Positions 21,828-34,118 of a stretch of 64,000 bases of DNA are shown in pieces. This DNA is from Cervus elaphus (taxonomy: Eukaryota; Chordata; Mammalia; Artiodactyla; Cervidae), in NCBI RefSeq assembly GCF_910594005.1, contig NW_025316738.1:124001-188000 (forward strand), given 5' to 3'. Every line of letters starts with the position of its first letter. Position 1 is the stretch's first letter. The notes under the pieces are model-generated. The model was not told the DNA's origin and searched no databases. It was given only the letters and a program-made list of their open reading frames with translations. The position numbers and the translations under genes were made by a program.

Positions 21828-24559
21828 TCAAGCGAGGCCTAGGCCCAGGGGAAAGGCACCAGCGGGGATGAGCCTGGGGAGGCGCCCGGGCATGTCTGGA
21901 CCCAGTCCCCGCAGCCTGCCCCTTGCTGGGGCAGTACCCCCGGAGGCCAGGAAGGTCTGGGCAAGGCTGGCCAGGGGCAGGGGCCCTGCTGGGTCCTGCC
22001 CCTGGCCTGTGGGGCCTCTGAGCACAACCGGCCCTCTCCCGCTGGAAGACCTCCCCGGCTGCCTCCAAAGGCCGCTTTGCAAGCACTCTCGCCGGCTGTT
22101 CCCGCCAGCCGCGCACAACGCTCCCAAGCCCGGGAGAAAAGCGCTTCGGGGTGGTGCTCTCTCCCGGCCCTTGCCCCTGAGCCTGGGGGCCAGGCAGGGG
22201 GTCCACACTCCCAGGCCAAGGCAGAACCACATGCACACGTCTGTTCCTGCCCCCTGCACCGGCAGAGAGCTCGGGGGAGCCAGAGTCTGTCAGGCAGCTG
22301 CTGGGCTGGCCGCCTGTGTGGGAAGGGGCAGAGCCGACCTAGGGGCACACTGGGCCTCTTGCTCTCCCTGCTGCCCTGAGGCTGCTGGACCAAAGAAGTC
22401 TTGGGCATCCAGCCCCTTGCTGGTCCCTTCCCTCTGACGAGGCCCTCTGAGCTCCAGCCGCTTGCAGTGTGGAGACAGCCCCTGCCAGCAACCTCGTCTC
22501 CAAGGAGGCCTCAAGCGAGGCCTAGGCCCAGGGGAAAGGCACCAGCGGGGATGAGCCTGGGGAGGCGCCCGGGCATGTCTGGACCCAGTCCCCGCAGCCT
22601 GCCCCTTGCTGGGGCAGTACCCCCGGAGGCCAGGAAGGTCTGGGCAAGGCGGGCCAGGGGCAGGGGCCCTGCTGGGTCCTGCCCCTGGCCTGTGGGGCCT
22701 CTGAGCACAACCGGCCCTCTCCCGCTGGAAGACCTCCCCGGCTGCCTCCAAAGGCCGCTTTGCAAGCACTCTCGCCGGCTGTTCCCGCCAGCCGCGCACA
22801 ACGCTCCCAAGCCCGGGAGAAAAGCGCTTCGGGGTGGTGCTCTCTCCCGGCCCTTGCCCCTGAGCCTGGGGGCCAGGCAGGGGGTCCACACTCCCAGGCC
22901 AAGGCAGAACCACATGCACACGTCTGTTCCTGCCCCCTGCACCGGCAGAGAGCTCGGGGGAGCCAGAGTCTGTCAGGCAGCTGCTGGGCTGGCCGCCTGT
23001 GTGGGAAGGGGCAGAGCCGACCTAGGGGCACACTGGGCCTCTTGCTCTCCCTGCTGCCCTGAGGCTGCTGGGCCAAAGAGGTCTTGGGCATCCAGCCCCT
23101 TGCTGGTCCCTTCCCTCTGACGAGGCCCTCTGAGCTCCAGCCCCTTGCAGTGTGGAGACAGCCCCTGCCAGCAACCTCCTCTCCAAGGAGGCCTCAAGCG
23201 AGGCCTAGGCCCAGGGGAAAGGCACCAGCGGGGATGAGCCTGGGGAGGCGCCCGGGCATGTCTGGACCCAGTCCCCGCAGCCTGCCCCTTGCTGGGGCAG
23301 TACCCCCGGAGGCCAGGAAGGTCTGGGCAAGGCTGGCCAGGGGCAGGGGCCCTGCTGGGTCCTGCCCCTGGCCTGTGGGGCCTCTGAGCACAACCGGCCC
23401 TCTCCCGCTGGAAGACCTCCCCGGCTGCCTCCAAAGGCCGCTTTGCAAGCACTCTCGCCGGCTGTTCCCGCCAGCCGCGCACAACGCTCCCAAGCCCGGG
23501 AGAAAAGCGCTTCGGGGTGGTGCTCTCTCCCGGCCCTTGCCCCTGAGCCTGGGGGCCAGGCAGGGGGTCCACACTCCCAGGCCAAGGCAGAACCACATGC
23601 ACACGTCTGTTCCTGCCCCCTGCACCGGCAGAGAGCTCGGGGGAGCCAGAGTCTGTCAGGCAGCTGCTGGGCTGGCCGCCTGTGTGGGAAGGGGCAGAGC
23701 CGACCTAGGGGCACACTGGGCCTCTTGCTCTCCCTGCTGCCCTGAGGCTCCTGGGCCAAAGAGGTCTTGGGCATCCAGCCCCTTGCTGGTCCCTTCCCTC
23801 TGACGAGGCCCTCTGAGCTCCAGCCCCTTGCAGTGTGGAGACAGCCCCTGCCAGCAACCTCCTCTCCAAGGAGGCCTCAAGCGAGGCCTAGGCCCAGGGG
23901 AAAGGCACCAGCGGGGATGAGCCAGGGGAGGCGCCCGGGCATGTCTGGACCCAGTCCCCGCAGCATGCCCCTTGCTGGGGCAGTAACCCCGGAGGCCAGG
24001 AAGGTCTGGGCAAGGCTGGCCAGGGGCAGGGGCCCTGCTGGGTCCTGCCCCTGGCCTGTGGGGCCTCTGAGCACAACCGGCCCTCTCCCGCTGGAAGACC
24101 TCCCCGGCTGCCTCCAAAGGCCGCTTTGCAAGGACTCTCGCCGGCTGTTCCCGCCAGCCGCGCACAACGCTCCCAAGCCCGGGAGAAAAGCGCGTCGGGG
24201 TGGTGCTCTCTCCCGGCCCTTGCCCCTGAGCCTGGGGGCCAGGCAGGGGGTCCACACTCCCAGGCCAAGGCAGAACCACATGCCCACGTCTGTTCCTGCC
24301 CCCTGCACCGGCAGAGAGCTCGGGGGAGCCAGAGTCTGTCAGGCAGCTGCTGGGCTGGCCGCCTGTGTGGGAAGGGGCAGAGCCGACCGAGGGGCACCCT
24401 GGGCCTCTTGCTCTCCCTGCTGCCCTGAGGCTGCTGGGCCAAAGAGGTCTTGGGCATCCAGCCCCTTGCTGGTCCCTTCCCTCTGACGAGGCCCTCTGAG
24501 CTCCAGCCCCTTGCAGTGTGGAGACAGCCCCTGCCAGCAACCTCCTCTCCAAGGAGGCC
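21828..24559. repeat. Contracted four-unit block A-(B/C)-D-E (2732 bp)
   Basis: Units at 21828 (A, with agaagtc and ccgcttg), 22511, 23194 and 23877 (E). The unit at 22511 follows A and starts tcaagcg like B, but has the full C tract and aaggcgggcc like the C units at 5440 and 15682. It reads as a B/C fusion that removed one monomer. The D unit has gaggctcctggg, shared only with the unit at 25925. The E unit has private gcagtaacccc and gaccgagggg; the latter, at 24389, removes a minus-strand stop and creates the longest open frame in the window. Confidence 0.85.
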
Positions 24560-27290
24560 TCAAGCGAGGCCTAGGCCCAGGGGAAAGGCACCAGCGGGGA
24601 TGAGCCTGGGGAGGCGCCCGGGCATGTCTGGACCCAGTCCCCGCAGCCTGCCCCTTGCTGGGGCAGTACCCCCGGAGGCCAGGAAGGTCTGGGCAAGGCT
24701 GGCCAGGGGCAGGGGCCCTGCTGGGTCCTGCCCCTGGCCTGTGGGGCCTCTGAGCACAACCGGCCCTCTCCCGCTGGAAGACCTCCCCGGCTGCCTCCAA
24801 AGGCCGCTTTGCAAGCACTCTCGCCGGCTGTTCCCGCCAGCCGCGCACAACGCTCCCAAGCCCGGGAGAAAAGCGCTTCGGGGTGGTGCTCTCTCCCGGC
24901 CCTTGCCCCTGAGCCTGGGGGCCAGGCAGGGGGTCCACACTCCCAGGCCAAGGCAGAACCACATGCACACGTCTGTTCCTGCCCCCTGCACCGGCAGAGA
25001 GCTCGGGGGAGCCAGAGTCTGTCAGGCAGCTGCTGGGCTGGCCGCCTGTGTGGGAAGGGGCAGAGCCGACCTAGGGGCACACTGGGCCTCTTGCTCTCCC
25101 TGCTGCCCTGAGGCTGCTGGGCCAAAGAAGTCTTGGGCATCCAGCCCCTTGCTGGTCCCTTCCCTCTGACGAGGCCCTCTGAGCTCCAGCCGCTTGCAGT
25201 GTGGAGACAGCCCCTGCCAGCAACCTCGTCTCCAAGGAGGCCTCAAGCGAGGCCTAGGCCCAGGGGAAAGGCACCAGCGGGGATGAGCCTGGGGAGGCGC
25301 CCGTGCATGTCTGGACCCAGTCCCCGCAGCCTGCCCCTTGCTGGGGCAGTACCCCCGGAGGCCAGGAAGGTCTGGGCAAGGCTGGCCAGGGGCAGGGGCC
25401 CTGCTGGGTCCTGCCCCTGGCCTGTGGGGCCTCTGAGCACAACCGGCCCTCTGCCGCTGGAAGACCTCCCCGGCTGCCTCCAAAGGCCGCTTTGCAAGCA
25501 CTCTCGCCGGCTGTTCCCGCCAGCCGCGCACAACGCTCCCAAGCCCGGGAGAAAAGCGCTTCGGGGTGGTGCTCTCTCCCGGCCCTTGCCCCTGAGCCTG
25601 GGGGCCAGGCAGGGGGTCCACACTCCCAGGCCAAGGCAGAACCACATGCACACGTCTGTTCCTGCCCCTGCACCAGCAGAGAGCTCGGGGGAGCCAGAGT
25701 CTGTCAGGCAGCTGCTGGGCTGGCCGCCTGTGTGGGAAGGGGCAGAGCCGACCTAGGGGCACACTGGGCCTCTTGCTCTCCCTGCTGCCCTGAGGCTGCT
25801 GGGCCAAAGAGGTCTTGGGCATCCAGCCCCTTGCTGGTCCCTTCCCTCTGACGAGGCCCTCTGAGCTCCAGCCCCTTGCAGTGTGGAGACAGCCCCTGCC
25901 AGCAACCTCCTCTCCAAGGAGGCCTCAAGCGAGGCCTAGGCCCAGGGGAAAGGCACCAGCGGGGATGAGCCTGGGGAGGCGCCCGGGCATGTCTGGACCC
26001 AGTCCCCGCAGCCTGCCCCTTGCTGGGGCAGTACCCCCGGAGGCCAGGAAGGTCTGGGCAAGGCTGGCCAGGGGCAGGGGCCCTGCTGGGTCCTGCCCCT
26101 GGCCTGTGGGGCCTCTGAGCACAACCGGCCCTCTCCCGCTGGAAGACCTCCCCGGCTGCCTCCAAAGGCCGCTTTGCAAGCACTCTCGCCGGCTGTTCCC
26201 GCCAGCCGCGCACAACGCTCCCAAGCCCGGGAGAAAAGCGCTTCGGGGTGGTGCTCTCTCCCGGCCCTTGCCCCTGAGCCTGGGGGCCAGGCAGGGGGTC
26301 CACACTCCCAGGCCAAGGCAGAACCACATGCACACGTCTGTTCCTGCCCCCTGCACCGGCAGAGAGCTCGGGGGAGCCAGAGTCTGTCAGGCAGCTGCTG
26401 GGCTGGCCGCCTGTGTGGGAAGGGGCAGAGCCGACCTAGGGGCACACTGGGCCTCTTGCTCTCCCTGCTGCCCTGAGGCTCCTGGGCCAAAGAGGTCTTG
26501 GGCATCCAGCCCCTTGCTGGTCCCTTCCCTCTGACGAGGCCCTCTGAGCTCCAGCCCCTTGCAGTGTGGAGACAGCCCCTGCCAGCAACCTCCTCTCCAA
26601 GGAGGCCTCAAGCGAGGCCTAGGCCCAGGGGAAAGGCACCAGCGGGGATGAGCCAGGGGAGGCGCCCGGGCATGTCTGGACCCAGTCCCCGCAGCATGCC
26701 CCTTGCTGGGGCAGTACCCCCGGAGGCCAGGAAGGTCTGGGCAAGGCTGGCCAGGGGCAGGGGCCCTGCTGGGTCCTGCCCCTGGCCTGTGGGGCCTCTG
26801 AGCACAACCGGCCCTCTCCCGCTGGAAGACCTCCCCGGCTGCCTCCAAAGGCCGCTTTGCAAGGACTCTCGCCGGCTGTTCCCGCCAGCCGCGCACAACG
26901 CTCCCAAGCCCGGGAGAAAAGCGCGTCGGGGTGGTGCTCTCTCCCGGCCCTTGCCCCTGAGCCTGGGGGCCAGGCAGGGGGTCCACACTCCCAGGCCAAG
27001 GCAGAACCACATGCCCACGTCTGTTCCTGCCCCCTGCACCGGCAGAGAGCTCGGGGGAGCCAGAGTCTGTCAGGCAGCTGCTGGGCTGGCCGCCTGTGTG
27101 GGAAGGGGCAGAGCCGACCTAGGGGCACACTGGGCCTCTTGCTCTCCCTGCTGCCCTGAGGCTGCTGGGCCAAAGAGGTCTTGGGCATCCAGCCCCTTGC
27201 TGGTCCCTTCCCTCTGACGAGGCCCTCTGAGCTCCAGCCCCTTGCAGTGTGGAGACAGCCCCTGCCAGCAACCTCCTCTCCAAGGAGGCC
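24560..27290. repeat. Contracted four-unit block A-B'-D-E (2731 bp)
   Basis: Units at 24560 (A), 25243 (B', 682 bp), 25925 (D) and 26608 (E, caaggac form). No C-type unit is present. B' combines the B deletion and ccagcag with ctgccgctgg, a C-type marker, and ends acctcctc rather than the B ending acgtcctc, suggesting a B-C exchange within the unit. The D unit shares gaggctcctggg with 23194 at a spacing of 2731 bp. Confidence 0.85.
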
Positions 27291-30200
27291 TCAAGCGAGG
27301 CCTAGGCCCAGGGGAAAGGCACCAGCGGGGATGAGCCTGGGGAGGCGCCCGGGCATGTCTGGACCCAGTCCCCGCAGCCTGCCCCTTGCTGGGGCAGTAC
27401 CCCCGGAGGCCAGGAAGGTCTGGGCAAGGCTGGCCAGGGGCAGGGGCCCTGCTGGGTCCTGCCCCTGGCCTGTGGGGCCTCTGAGCACAACCGGCCCTCT
27501 CCCGCTGGAAGACCTCCCCGGCTGCCTCCAAAGGCCGCTTTGCAAGCACTCTCGCCGGCTGTTCCCGCCAGCCGCGCACAACGCTCCCAAGCCCGGGAGA
27601 AAAGCGCTTCGGGGTGGTGCTCTCTCCCGGCCCTTGCCCCTGAGCCTGGGGGCCAGGCAGGGGGTCCACACTCCCAGGCCAAGGCAGAACCACATGCACA
27701 CGTCTGTTCCTGCCCCCTGCACCGGCAGAGAGCTCGGGGGAGCCAGAGTCTGTCAGGCAGCTGCTGGGCTGGCCGCCTGTGTGGGAAGGGGCAGAGCCGA
27801 CCTAGGGGCACACTGGGCCTCTTGCTCTCCCTGCTGCCCTGAGGCTGCTGGGCCAAAGAAGTCTTGGGCATCCAGCCCCTTGCTGGTCCCTTCCCTCTGA
27901 CGAGGCCCTCTGAGCTCCAGCCGCTTGCAGTGTGGAGACAGCCCCTGCCAGCAACCTCGTCTCCAAGGAGGCCTCAAGCGAGGCCTAGGCCCAGGGGAAA
28001 GGCACCAGCGGGGATGAGCCTGGGGAGGCGCCCGGGCATGTCTGGACCCAGTCCCCGCAGCCTGCCCCTTGCTGGGGCAGTACCCCCGGAGGCCAGGAAG
28101 GTCTGGGCAAGGCTGGCCAGGGGCAGGGGCCCTGCTGGGTCCTGCCCCTGGCCTGTGGGGCCTCTGAGCACAACCGGCCCTCTGCCGCTGGAAGACCTCC
28201 CCGGCTGCCTCCAAAGGCCGCTTTGCAAGCACTCTCGCCGGCTGTTCCCGCCAGCCGCGCACAACGCTCCCAAGCCCGGGAGAAAAGCGCTTCGGGGTGG
28301 TGCTCTCTCCCGGCCCTTGCCCCTGAGCCTGGGGGCCAGGCAGGGGGTCCACACTCCCAGGCCAAGGCAGAACCACATGCACACGTCTGTTCCTGCCCCT
28401 GCACCAGCAGAGAGCTCGGGGGAGCCAGAGTCTGTCAGGCAGCTGCTGGGCTGGCCGCCTGTGTGGGAAGGGGCAGAGCCGACCTAGGGGCACACTGGGC
28501 CTCTTGCTCTCCCTGCTGCCCTGAGGCTGCTGGGCCAAAGAGGTCTTGGGCATCCAGCCCCTTGCTGGTCCCTTCCCTCTGACGAGGCCCTCTGAGCTCC
28601 AGCCCCTTGCAGTGTGGAGACAGCCCCTGCCAGCAACCTCCTCTCCAAGGAGGCCTCAAGCGAGGCCTAGGCCCAGGGGAAAGGCACCAGCGGGGATGAG
28701 CCTGGGGAGGCGCCCGGGCATGTCTGGACCCAGTCCCCGCAGCCTGCCGCTTGCTGGGGCAGTACCCCCGGAGGCCAGGAAGGTCTGGGCAAGGCGGGCC
28801 AGGGGCAGGGGCCCTGCTGGGTCCTGCCCCTGGCCTGTGGGGCCTCTGAGCACAACCGGCCCTCTGCCGCTGGAAGACCTCCCCGGCTGCCTCCAAAGGC
28901 CGCTTTGCAAGCACTCTCGCCGGCTGTTCCCGCCAGCCGCGCACAACGCTCCCAAGCCCGGGAGAAAAGCGCTTCGGGGTGGTGCTCTCTCCCGGCCCTT
29001 GCCCCTGAGCCTGGGGGCCAGGCAGGGGGTCCACACTCCCAGGCCAAGGCAGAACCACATGCACACGTCTGTTCCTGCCCCCTGCACCGGCAGAGAGCTC
29101 GGGGGAGCCAGAGTCTGTCAGGCAGCTGCTGGGCTGGCCGCCTGTGTGGGAAGGGGCAGAGCCGACCTAGGGGCACACTGGGCCTCTTGCTCTCCCTGCT
29201 GCCCTGAGGCTGCTGGGCCAAAGAGGTCTTGGGCATCCAGCCCCTTGCTGGTCCCTTCCCTCTGACGAGGCCCTCTGAGCTCCAGCCCCTTGCAGTGTGG
29301 AGACAGCCCCTGCCAGCAACCTCCTCTCCAAGGAGGCCTCAAGCGAGGCCTAGGCCCAGGGGAAAGGCACCAGCGGGGATGAGCCTGGGGAGGCGCCCGG
29401 GCATGTCTGGACCCAGTCCCCGCAGCCTGCCCCTTGCTGGGGCAGTACCCCCGGAGGCCAGGAAGGTCTGGGCAAGGCTGGCCAGGGGCAGGGGCCCTGC
29501 TGGGTCCTGCCCCTGGCCTGTGGGGCCTCTGAGCACAACCGGCCCTCTCCCGCTGGAAGACCTCCCCGGCTGCCTCCAAAGGCCGCTTTGCAAGCACTCT
29601 CGCCGGCTGTTCCCGCCAGCCGCGCACAACGCTCCCAAGCCCGGGAGAAAAGCGCTTCGGGGTGGTGCTCTCTCCCGGCCCTTGCCCCTGAGCCTGGGGG
29701 CCAGGCAGGGGGTCCACACTCCCAGGCCAAGGCAGAACCACATGCACACGTCTGTTCCTGCCCCCTGCACCGGCAGAGAGCTCGGGGGAGCCAGAGTCTG
29801 TCAGGCAGCTGCTGGGCTGGCCGCCTGTGTGGGAAGGGGCAGAGCCGACCTAGGGGCACACTGGGCCTCTTGCTCTCCCTGCTGCCCTGAGGCTGCTGGG
29901 CCAAAGAGGTCTTGGGCATCCAGCCCCTTGCTGGTCCCTTCCCTCTGACGAGGCCCTCTGAGCTCCAGCCCCTTGCAGTGTGGAGACAGCCCCTGCCAGC
30001 AACCTCCTCTCCAAGGAGGCCTCAAGCGAGGCCTAGGCCCAGGGGAAAGGCACCAGCGGGGATGAGCCAGGGGAGGCGCCCGGGCATGTCTGGACCCAGT
30101 CCCCGCAGCATGCCCCTTGCTGGGGCAGTACCCCCGGAGGCCAGGAAGGTCTGGGCAAGGCTGGCCAGGGGCAGGGGCCCTGCTGGGTCCTGCCCCTGGC

Positions 30201-30704
30201 CTGTGGGGCCTCTGAGCACAACCGGCCCTCTCCCGCTGGAAGACCTCCCCGGCTGCCTCCAAAGGCCGCTTTGCAAGCACTCTCGCCGGCTGTTCCCGCC
30301 AGCCGCGCACAACGCTCCCAAGCCCGGGAGAAAAGCGCTTCGGGGTGGTGCTCTCTCCCGGCCCTTGCCCCTGAGCCTGGGGGCCAGGCAGGGGGTCCAC
30401 ACTCCCAGGCCAAGGCAGAACCACATGCACACGTCTGTTCCTGCCCCCTGCACCGGCAGAGAGCTCGGGGGAGCCAGAGTCTGTCAGGCAGCTGCTGGGC
30501 TGGCCGCCTGTGTGGGAAGGGGCAGAGCCGACCTAGGGGCACACTGGGCCTCTTGCTCTCCCTGCTGCCCTGAGGCTGCTGGGCCAAAGAGGTCTTGGGC
30601 ATCCAGCCCCTTGCTGGTCCCTTCCCTCTGACGAGGCCCTCTGAGCTCCAGCCCCTTGCAGTGTGGAGACAGCCCCTGCCAGCAACCTCGTCTCCAAGGA
30701 GGCC
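27291..30704. repeat. Five-unit block A-B'-C'-D-E (3414 bp)
   Basis: Units at 27291, 27974 (682 bp), 28656, 29339 and 30022. B' is the same recombinant form as at 25243. C' lacks tcaagtg but has aaggcgggcc and ctgccgctgg, plus a private gcctgccgctt. The E unit is the caagcac form. The full pentamer length is restored with partly reassorted markers. Confidence 0.85.
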
Positions 30705-33435
30705 TCAAGCGAGGCCTAGGCCCAGGGGAAAGGCACCAGCGGGGATGAGCCTGGGGAGGCGCCCGGGCATGTCTGGACCCAGTCCCCGCAGCCTGCCCCT
30801 TGCTGGGGCAGTACCCCCGGAGGCCAGGAAGGTCTGGGCAAGGCTGGCCAGGGGCAGGGGCCCTGCTGGGTCCTGCCCCTGGCCTGTGGGGCCTCTGAGC
30901 ACAACCGGCCCTCTCCCGCTGGAAGACCTCCCCGGCTGCCTCCAAAGGCCGCTTTGCAAGCACTCTGGCCGGCTGTTCCCGCCAGCCGCGCACAACGCTC
31001 CCAAGCCCGGGAGAAAAGCGCTTCGGGGTGGTGCTCTCTCCCGGCCCTTGCCCCTGAGCCTGGGGGCCAGGCAGGGGGTCCACACTCCCAGGCCAAGGCA
31101 GAACCACATGCACACGTCTGTTCCTGCCCCCTGCACCGGCAGAGAGCTCGGGGGAGCCAGAGTCTGTCAGGCAGCTGCTGGGCTGGCCGCCTGTGTGGGA
31201 AGGGGCAGAGCCGACCTAGGGGCACACTGGGCCTCTTGCTCTCCCTGCTGCCCTGAGGCTGCTGGGCCAAAGAAGTCTTGGGCATCCAGCCCCTTGCTGG
31301 TCCCTTCCCTCTGACGAGGCCCTCTGAGCTCCAGCCGCTTGCAGTGTGGAGACAGCCCCTGCCAGCAACCTCGTCTCCAAGGAGGCCTCAAGCGAGGCCT
31401 TGGCCCAGGGGAAAGGCACCAGCGGCGATGAGCCTGGGGAGGCGCCCGGGCATGTCTGGACCCAGTCCCCGCAGCCTGCCCCTTGCTGGGGCAGTACCCC
31501 CGGAGGCCAGGAAGGTCTGGGCAAGGCTGGCCAGGGGCAGGGGCCCTGCTGGGTCCTGCCCCTGGCCTGTGGGGCCTCTGAGCACAACCGGCCCTCTCCC
31601 GCTGGAAGACCTCCCCGGCTGCCTCCAAAGGCCGCTTTGCAAGCACTCTCGCCGGCTGTTCCCGCCAGCCGCGCACAACGCTCCCAAGCCCGGGAGAAAA
31701 GCGCTTCGGGGTGGTGCTCTCTCCCGGCCCTTGCCCCTGAGCCTGGGGGCCAGGCAGGGGGTCCACACTCCCAGGCCAAGGCAGAACCACATGCACACGT
31801 CTGTTCCTGCCCCTGCACCGGCAGAGAGCTCGGGGGAGCCAGAGTCTGTCAGGCAGCTGCTGGGCTGGCCGCCTGTGTGGGAAGGGGCAGAGCCGACCTA
31901 GGGGCACACTGGGCCTCTTGCTCTCCCTGCTGCCCTGAGGCTGCTGGGCCAAAGAGGTCTTGGGCATCCAGCCCCTTGCTGGTCCCTTCCCTCTGACGAG
32001 GCCCTCTGAGCTCCAGCCCCTTGCAGTGTGGAGACAGCCCCTGCCAGCAACGTCCTCTCCAAGGAGGCCTCAAGTGAGGCCTAGGCCCAGGGGAAAGGCA
32101 CCAGCGGGGATGAGCCTGGGGAGGCGCCCGGGCATGTCTGGACCCAGTCCCCGCAGCCTGCCCCTTGCTGGGGCAGTACCCCCGGAGGCCAGGAAGGTCT
32201 GGGCAAGGCGGGCCAGGGGCAGGGGCCCTGCTGGGTCCTGCCCCTGGCCTGTGGGGCCTCTGAGCACAACCGGCCCTCTCCCGCTGGAAGACCTCCCCGG
32301 CTGCCTCCAAAGGCCGCTTTGCAAGCACTCTCGCCGGCTGTTCCCGCCAGCCGCGCACAACGCTCCCAAGCCCGGGAGAAAAGCGCTTCGGGGTGGTGCT
32401 CTCTCCCGGCCCTTGCCCCTGAGCCTGGGGGCCAGGCAGGGGGTCCACACTCCCAGGCCAAGGCAGAACCACATGCACACGTCTGTTCCTGCCCCCTGCA
32501 CCGGCAGAGAGCTCGGGGGAGCCAGAGTCTGTCAGGCAGCTGCTGGGCTGGCCGCCTGTGTGGGAAGGGGCAGAGCCGACCTAGGGGCACACTGGGCCTC
32601 TTGCTCTCCCTGCTGCCCTGAGGCTGCTGGGCCAAAGAGGTCTTGGGCATCCAGCCCCTTGCTGGTCCCTTCCCTCTGACGAGGCCCTCTGAGCTCCAGC
32701 CCCTTGCAGTGTGGAGACAGCCCCTGCCAGCAACCTCCTCTCCAAGGAGGCCTCAAGCGAGGCCTAGGCCCAGGGGAAAGGCACCAGCGGGGATGAGCCT
32801 GGGGAGGCGCCCGGGCATGTCTGGACCCAGTCCCCGCAGCCTGCCCCTTGCTGGGGCAGTACCCCCGGAGGCCAGGAAGGTCTGGGCAAGGCTGGCCAGG
32901 GGCAGGGGCCCTGCTGGGTCCTGCCCCTGGCCTGTGGGGCCTCTGAGCACAACCGGCCCTCTCCCGCTGGAAGACCTCCCCGGCTGCCTCCAAAGGCCGC
33001 TTTGCAAGCACTCTCGCCGGCTGTTCCCGCCAGCCGCGCACAACGCTCCCAAGCCCGGGAGAAAAGCGCTTCGGGGTGGTGCTCTCTCCCGGCCCTTGCC
33101 CCTGAGCCTGGGGGCCAGGCAGGGGGTCCACACTCCCAGGCCAAGGCAGAACCACATGCACACGTCTGTTCCTGCCCCCTGCACCGGCAGAGAGCTCGGG
33201 GGAGCCAGAGTCTGTCAGGCAGCTGCTGGGCTGGCCGCCTGTGTGGGAAGGGGCAGAGCCGACCTAGGGGCACACTGGGCCTCTTGCTCTCCCTGCTGCC
33301 CTGAGGCTGCTGGGCCAAAGAGGTCTTGGGCATCCAGCCCCTTGCTGGTCCCTTCCCTCTGACGAGGCCCTCTGAGCTCCAGCCCCTTGCAGTGTGGAGA
33401 CAGCCCCTGCCAGCAACCTCGTCTCCAAGGAGGCC
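30705..33435. repeat. Four-unit block A-B-C-D without E (2731 bp)
   Basis: Units at 30705 (A, with actctggcc, a base otherwise typical of the divergent right-end subfamily), 31388 (B, 682 bp, private gaggccttggcc and ccagcggcgatg), 32070 (C, tcaagtg and aaggcgggcc) and 32753 (D). The expected E unit is absent and the next unit is the P-type at 33436. This is the last block with recognisable A and B units. Confidence 0.85.
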
Positions 33436-34118
33436 TCAAGCGAGGCCTAGGCCCAGGGGAAAGGCACCAGAGGGGATGAGCCTGGGGAGGCGCCCGGGCA
33501 TGTCTGGACCCAGTCCCCGCAGCCTGCCCCTTGCTGGGGCAGTACCCCCGGAGGCCAGGAAGGTCTGGGCAAGGCTGGCCAGGGGCAGGGGCCCTGCTGG
33601 GTCCTGCCCCTGGCCTGTGGGGCCTCTGAGCACAACCGGCCCTCTGCCGCTGGAAGGCCTCCCCGGCTGCCTCCAAAGGCCGCTTTGCAAGCACTCTCGC
33701 CGGCTGTTCCCGCCAGCCGCGCACAACGCTCCCAAGCCCGGGAGAAAAGCGCTTCGGGGTGGTGCTCTCTCCCGGCCCTTGCCCCTGAGCCTGGGGGCCA
33801 GGCAGGGGGTCCACACTCCCAGGCCAAGGCAGAACCACATGCACACGTCTGTTCCTGCCCCCTGCACCGGCAGAGAGCTCGGGGGAGCCAGAGTCTGTCA
33901 GGCAGCTGCTGGGCTGGCCGCCTGTGTGGGAAGGGGCAGAGCCGACCTAGGGGCACACTGGGCCTCTTGCTCTCCCTGCTGCCCTGAGGCTGCTGGGCCA
34001 AAGAGGTCTTGGGCATCCAGCCCCTTGCTGGTCCCTTCCCTCTGACGAGGCCCTCTGAGCTCCAGCACCTTGCAGTGTGGAGACAGCCCCTGCCAGCAAC
34101 CTCCTCTCCAAGGAGGCC
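33436..34118. repeat. Second P-type monomer
   Basis: Carries ccagaggggatg like the unit at 21145, plus ctgccgctgg and a private tggaaggcctc. It ends with agcaccttg (unit position 632 a), a marker otherwise found at the end of the units at 36851 and 53926 and throughout the divergent units at the right end. Confidence 0.88.

Noticed and set aside
23656..24552. Longest open frame in the window, 298 residues on the minus strand
   Set aside because: Created by a single private change at 24389 (gaccgagg for gacctagg) that removes a stop. Private stops appear in the same kind of frame elsewhere (6806, 56657 and 60754 units), showing no selection to keep it open.
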